From positions 67,382 to 76,440 of the forward strand of contig PBDP01000005.1 in the NCBI GenBank assembly GCA_002718095.1: a stretch of DNA of 9,059 bases. Direction: 5' to 3'. Positions 6,299-9,059 of the stretch are shown here, one piece after another (the first letter of the stretch is position 1; each line of letters begins with the position of its first letter). The notes below the pieces were generated by a model. The model saw nothing but the letters and a program-made list of their open reading frames with translations, was not told the DNA's origin and did not search any database. This DNA is from Chloroflexota bacterium (GTDB lineage Bacteria > Chloroflexota > Dehalococcoidia > Lucifugimonadales > UBA826). The position numbers were made by a program, and so were the translations under genes.

Positions 6299-6646
6299 AT
6301 GAATCCGACAAAAGCTAATTTATTAAATTCAGCAACTCTTATTGTTATAGGTATATGGAGTTACTTGGATGTTACTTCTCCAACTGCTTTAATTCCAGTT
6401 ATTTTTGGAATCATAATCTTGGGATGTGTATTTATATCTAATAAGAAACCTGAATTAAATAAAGTGGTTGCCCATATTGCTGTGGGGTTAACTTTAATTC
6501 TATTATTATCTCTCCTTGGAATGAGGCTACCTAAATCAATTGATACAGGTGGAGTTGGCCTTATACGAGTGTTAATTATGAGTGCAACGTGTGCTTTGGC
6601 TGTAATATTCTTTGTAAAGAGTTTTATTGATGCGAGGAGAAATTAA
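6299..6646 (+). CDS. Small multi-pass membrane protein of unknown function
   Basis: The 115 residues contain four hydrophobic segments: about 9-24 (SATLIVIGIWSYL), 30-46 (ALIPVIFGIIILGCVFI), 57-74 (VAHIAVGLTLILLLSLLG) and 88-108 (IRVLIMSATCALAVIFFVKSF). Lysine- or arginine-containing stretches lie between them (NKKPELNK at 48-55; the C-terminus DARRN). There are no catalytic motifs. Similar short four-helix proteins beginning with an N-P-x-K-A-N-L-L type N-terminus occur in environmental bacteria as I recall, without assigned function. The start ATG 6299 follows AAGGAG with 12-base spacing. Its TAA stop overlaps the ATG of a 39-codon gene by one base, so the two are probably translated together and may form a complex. 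Confidence 0.75.
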   Translation: MNPTKANLLNSATLIVIGIWSYLDVTSPTALIPVIFGIIILGCVFISNKKPELNKVVAHIAVGLTLILLLSLLGMRLPKSIDTGGVGLIRVLIMSATCALAVIFFVKSFIDARRN

Positions 6647-6765
6647 TGGAAGGTAACCAGAAAGATAATTGGTATGACAAGATGTTTATTAAAGATATTG
6701 CGTCATATGCCGGAGCTATAGCTTTTGGGACTATGTTTGGATTAGCTATTTGTAGATTAATTTGA
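6646..6765 (+). CDS. 39-residue single-pass membrane protein, translationally coupled to the preceding gene
   Basis: The ORF starts at ATG 6646, whose A is the last base of the previous gene's TAA (TAATG overlap), and ends at TGA 6763-6765. A strong ribosome site GAGGAG (6634-6639) stands six bases before the start, inside the end of the upstream gene. The protein begins with a charged, soluble part (MEGNQKDNWYDKMFIKDIAS) followed by one hydrophobic helix of about 18 residues (YAGAIAFGTMFGLAICRLI). The overlap and ribosome site argue that it is a real gene despite its size. Function unknown; an accessory subunit of the 115-residue membrane protein is the simplest guess. It ends 19 bases from the convergent mutarotase-fold gene. 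Confidence 0.7.
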   Translation: MEGNQKDNWYDKMFIKDIASYAGAIAFGTMFGLAICRLI

Positions 6766-6784
6766 CCATAAGCTCAAAATAATC

Positions 6785-7855
6785 TTATTTAAAAGGGTTA
6801 GATTTCTCTTTGAGGTTGTAGTTTTCTATAATTCCAGCTTTTATATTTGCAGATATTGTTTTACCTTCTTTCACTGGATAGGCTGAATCACTTTCTGATT
6901 GATCTTTACCGCTTTCATGCCAACTTGTACAAGGTTCTAGCCCGGCTGCGTAACATCTGCCGTACCAAGGATATCCAAATCCACCTCCAAAAAGCCTCCA
7001 GTATTGTAGATATTGAAATAAATCCTTTGGAAATTCGACTCCCCACGAAAGTTTTAATTCATCGTTAGTTACTGCGTACCAACCTTCTGTTAAATCTGTT
7101 AAATATGCCATGTCTAAGGACCTATCTGATTTACCTGGAATTATCCTAAGATCAGATTGAGATCCATTTTGCATGTCTACCATTGGCCATTTACCAGAAA
7201 ATCCAGGTTTGAATTTTGATGATTTATCAACTTCTTGAGGACGGGTAATAATGTTACAGTCAGGAACTGTTAATGTGCAATTTTCAGCTAAAAATGATCC
7301 CCCAATAGCAATATGTTCTAACCAAACCACGTTTAGATCTTCTTCTGCGTAATTAGTTACTTCTTGATTTATTTCTATAAAAGAATCATCTGATTTTAAG
7401 GAGATTGTCTTTTTGATTTCAAATGGGCTTCTTATGCTTCGACCTGTAAATTCTATTTTACATATTTCAGGAGAATCTGTGATTATCTTTGTATCCCAAG
7501 GAATGTTATTTACATCTCCATGAAGTCCGAAGTCTCCTCCAAAATAAGTTCTAGGATGGCCACCGTGTGGAATGACTGATTGCCATCCACCTTCATAGAA
7601 GTCTAGCCATACTGACGATGCGGTACCCGTTGAAGGAACTGTGAGGGATGGATTTCTAATCCCCCAAGGAGTCTTGAACATAAATTCTGTATCCGTTGCT
7701 TTATGAACAAAACTTGAGATATCAGCACCTTTGTCTGAAAGTATCTGTATGCGAATATGTTTATTTTCTAGGATTACAGTTTTCAGTCCGCGATATTCCC
7801 AAGCGTCTGATACTCTTGCCCCATAAACTCTTTCATTTTGATAATTGGTACCCAT
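6785..7855 (-). CDS. Galactose-mutarotase-fold protein (aldose 1-epimerase / DUF4432-like)
   Basis: The 356 residues are consistent with the beta-sandwich mutarotase superfamily, which binds sugars and in characterised members interconverts alpha and beta anomers. Features seen are a beta-rich N-terminus with LSDKGADISSFVHK (39-52, the usual GA-x-I opening), WLDFYEGGWQSVIPHGG (83-99), FGLHGDVNNIPW (109-120, H112 a catalytic-His candidate), WLEHIAIGG (178-186, H181 a second), and near the end YGRCYAAGLEPCTSW (298-312, E307 the catalytic-Glu candidate). These sit in the same order as the His/His/Glu set of aldose 1-epimerases. No signal peptide, so cytoplasmic. ATG 7855 has AGGA five bases upstream. 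It lies 19 bp behind the ABC permease gene and is likely co-transcribed. The sugar substrate is unknown; assignment to DUF4432 versus COG2017 is uncertain. Confidence 0.8.
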   Translation of the reverse strand: MGTNYQNERVYGARVSDAWEYRGLKTVILENKHIRIQILSDKGADISSFVHKATDTEFMFKTPWGIRNPSLTVPSTGTASSVWLDFYEGGWQSVIPHGGHPRTYFGGDFGLHGDVNNIPWDTKIITDSPEICKIEFTGRSIRSPFEIKKTISLKSDDSFIEINQEVTNYAEEDLNVVWLEHIAIGGSFLAENCTLTVPDCNIITRPQEVDKSSKFKPGFSGKWPMVDMQNGSQSDLRIIPGKSDRSLDMAYLTDLTEGWYAVTNDELKLSWGVEFPKDLFQYLQYWRLFGGGFGYPWYGRCYAAGLEPCTSWHESGKDQSESDSAYPVKEGKTISANIKAGIIENYNLKEKSNPFK

Positions 7856-7874
7856 TTTATTCCTGGATAGGATT

Positions 7875-9059
7875 TTACTCGTATCTTAATGCTTCTGCTG
7901 GATAAATTTTACTAGCCTCATTAGCAGGTATAACACTAGCTAATATAGATGCTATCACAGTTGCAGCTATTAATACTCCGACTTCTCCTATAGGTACACT
8001 AAAGGTAGCCCCTTCTAATTCTTTCGAGATTTCTAAGAATATTAGCCATGATTGTAAGATTCCTAAACATATACCAACGAATATTCCTAATATAGTTATA
8101 AATGATGATTCAATTAAAAATTGAGTTCGTATCATACTTGATCTAAATCCGATTGCTCTGAGTACCCCTATTGATTGCCTTCGTTCAACTACAGCTCTTA
8201 CTGACAGAACTCCTATGGCGGCAACACCAACAATTAATCCTAGTCCACTAAAACCTTGGAAAAGTTTGTTAAAGGCGTTACTGGTTGCTCTCTCTTCTTC
8301 AATATTGTCTAAAAGGCTCTCAGCATTCATTCCATTAGCTAAGAATAATTTTTCCAATTTTTGAGCATAAGTAGATGGGTCACTTTTATCTTTTAAAGAG
8401 AAGTAAAAAGTATCAAGAGGGACTTCTTCTTCAGATATTTTAGGTGTTAATGATCTAGTTGAATAAAATGTGGCTCCGCTAGCTCCAAATCCTGTTCCAG
8501 ATGCAAGTCTTTCAATTACACCGATAACTGTTAAGTTTTGTGGTTCAGATGAGCTTCTTCTTTTGCGCATTTGTACATCAAATGATTTCATTTCTTTTGG
8601 GTCGCCTGGAGTTATGTAAGAAGTTTTAAAACTTCTGTCAGGAGGACCAAATGGGTCACCTGATGGGATAATAGTCGCATTAGCTATTACTAAATCAGGA
8701 TTGTTAAGTACAGCGTTCCATATTTCACTATCAGTAGAACCGTATTTGGGATCAAAATGAGCCATCCTCCATTTAGTTGATTCAATGAAATCATTTTCTA
8801 GTGATACTAATTTAGAGCTTTTATAAGTCTCACTTTCTCCTGCTAATTCTTTTACCTCAATCGGAATATTTGAAGAAGCAGCAACAACTGAGAAGTCATC
8901 TATGTTTAAGGAATCTTTTATATCACCTTTTATAGGTAATTCAGGACTGATACTTGCTTTTATGTCGTATCCACCCGTAACTCTTTCAGGTTGTTCTGAG
9001 CTTACGTCTTGTATCCCATTTAGTACTGAAAAGATCATTAATGTGAATATAATTAAAGC
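7875..9059 (-). CDS. ABC transporter permease, FtsX/MacB-type (5'-truncated at right edge)
   Basis: The frame stays open to the edge (394 codons visible, first residues ALIIFTLMIFSVLNG), so the Met at 9038 is internal and the gene begins outside the window. The visible part is the end of one membrane helix (1-14), a large extracytoplasmic domain (about 15-265), then the classic FtsX domain: helices at about 269-289, 317-340 and 357-377, with the coupling segment ERRQSIGVLRAIGF after the first and the conserved ending PAEALRYE. A helix just before the extracytoplasmic domain suggests either a MacB-like four-helix permease or the second half of a long duplicated permease. Such permeases work with a cytoplasmic ATPase in lipoprotein or lipid handling, export or envelope signalling. 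The ATPase gene is not in the window. The downstream mutarotase-fold gene follows at 19 bp. Confidence 0.88.
   Translation of the reverse strand, partial: ALIIFTLMIFSVLNGIQDVSSEQPERVTGGYDIKASISPELPIKGDIKDSLNIDDFSVVAASSNIPIEVKELAGESETYKSSKLVSLENDFIESTKWRMAHFDPKYGSTDSEIWNAVLNNPDLVIANATIIPSGDPFGPPDRSFKTSYITPGDPKEMKSFDVQMRKRRSSSEPQNLTVIGVIERLASGTGFGASGATFYSTRSLTPKISEEEVPLDTFYFSLKDKSDPSTYAQKLEKLFLANGMNAESLLDNIEEERATSNAFNKLFQGFSGLGLIVGVAAIGVLSVRAVVERRQSIGVLRAIGFRSSMIRTQFLIESSFITILGIFVGICLGILQSWLIFLEISKELEGATFSVPIGEVGVLIAATVIASILASVIPANEASKIYPAEALRYE

Noticed and set aside
6777-6790. AAATAA-TC-TTATTT inverted repeat at the convergent junction of the small membrane gene and the mutarotase-fold gene, considered as a terminator
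   Set aside because: All stem pairs are A-T and the 2-base loop is too short for a stable hairpin; likely chance in AT-rich sequence.
6847-7068. 73-codon plus-strand open frame
   Set aside because: Antisense shadow of the mutarotase-fold gene.
7696-7905. 69-codon plus-strand open frame
   Set aside because: Antisense to the start of the mutarotase-fold gene and the end of the permease gene; no ribosome site or family likeness.
1-9059. Mobile element or phage island
   Set aside because: No transposase, integrase, terminal inverted repeats or target-site duplications seen; the only long repeats are explained by the tandem MFS paralogues.

Overview
The window is AT-rich, densely packed bacterial DNA with short or absent intergenic gaps. 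Its content is an arylsulfatase, a YhbW-type flavin-dependent monooxygenase, two kinds of MFS transporter, a mandelate racemase/muconate lactonizing enzyme (MR/MLE) fragment, a mutarotase-fold protein and a FtsX-type ABC permease. This mix resembles the catabolic repertoire reported for marine SAR202-type Chloroflexota, which carry expanded enolase-superfamily, flavin monooxygenase and sulfatase families. The taxonomic assignment is an inference from gene content only; there is no rRNA or marker gene in the window.

Left part (1-1633): the 3' end of one MFS gene runs in from the left edge (3-188). A second, complete paralogue follows in tandem (392-1591), and the two share about 70% identity over the last 61 residues. 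The second copy has a doubtful 5' end: its reading frame continues upstream of the first ATG through family-like sequence to an in-frame TAG. It ends 1 bp from the convergent sulfatase gene, and a perfect 13-bp inverted repeat lies at that junction.

Centre (1593-5719): a cytoplasmic-looking, formylglycine-type arylsulfatase (minus strand) is divergent from an OFA/monocarboxylate-like MFS transporter (plus strand, TTG start). The transporter converges on, and overlaps by 4 bp, a luciferase-like monooxygenase on the minus strand. A plausible but untested reading is import of an organic (possibly sulfated) compound, intracellular desulfation and oxidation.

Middle right (5720-6765): a 101-codon gene encodes only the last quarter of an MR/MLE enolase-superfamily enzyme, yet has its own ribosome binding site. 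It is followed in the same frame by an unexplained protein-like open stretch, and then by a two-gene cassette: a 115-residue multi-pass membrane protein and an overlapping 39-residue single-pass membrane protein.

Right part (6785-9059, minus strand): a 5'-truncated FtsX/MacB-type ABC permease gene runs in from the right edge. A gene for a galactose-mutarotase-fold protein (aldose 1-epimerase/DUF4432-like) follows 19 bp downstream, probably in the same transcript. I saw no tRNA, rRNA, CRISPR array, transposase or replication origin.
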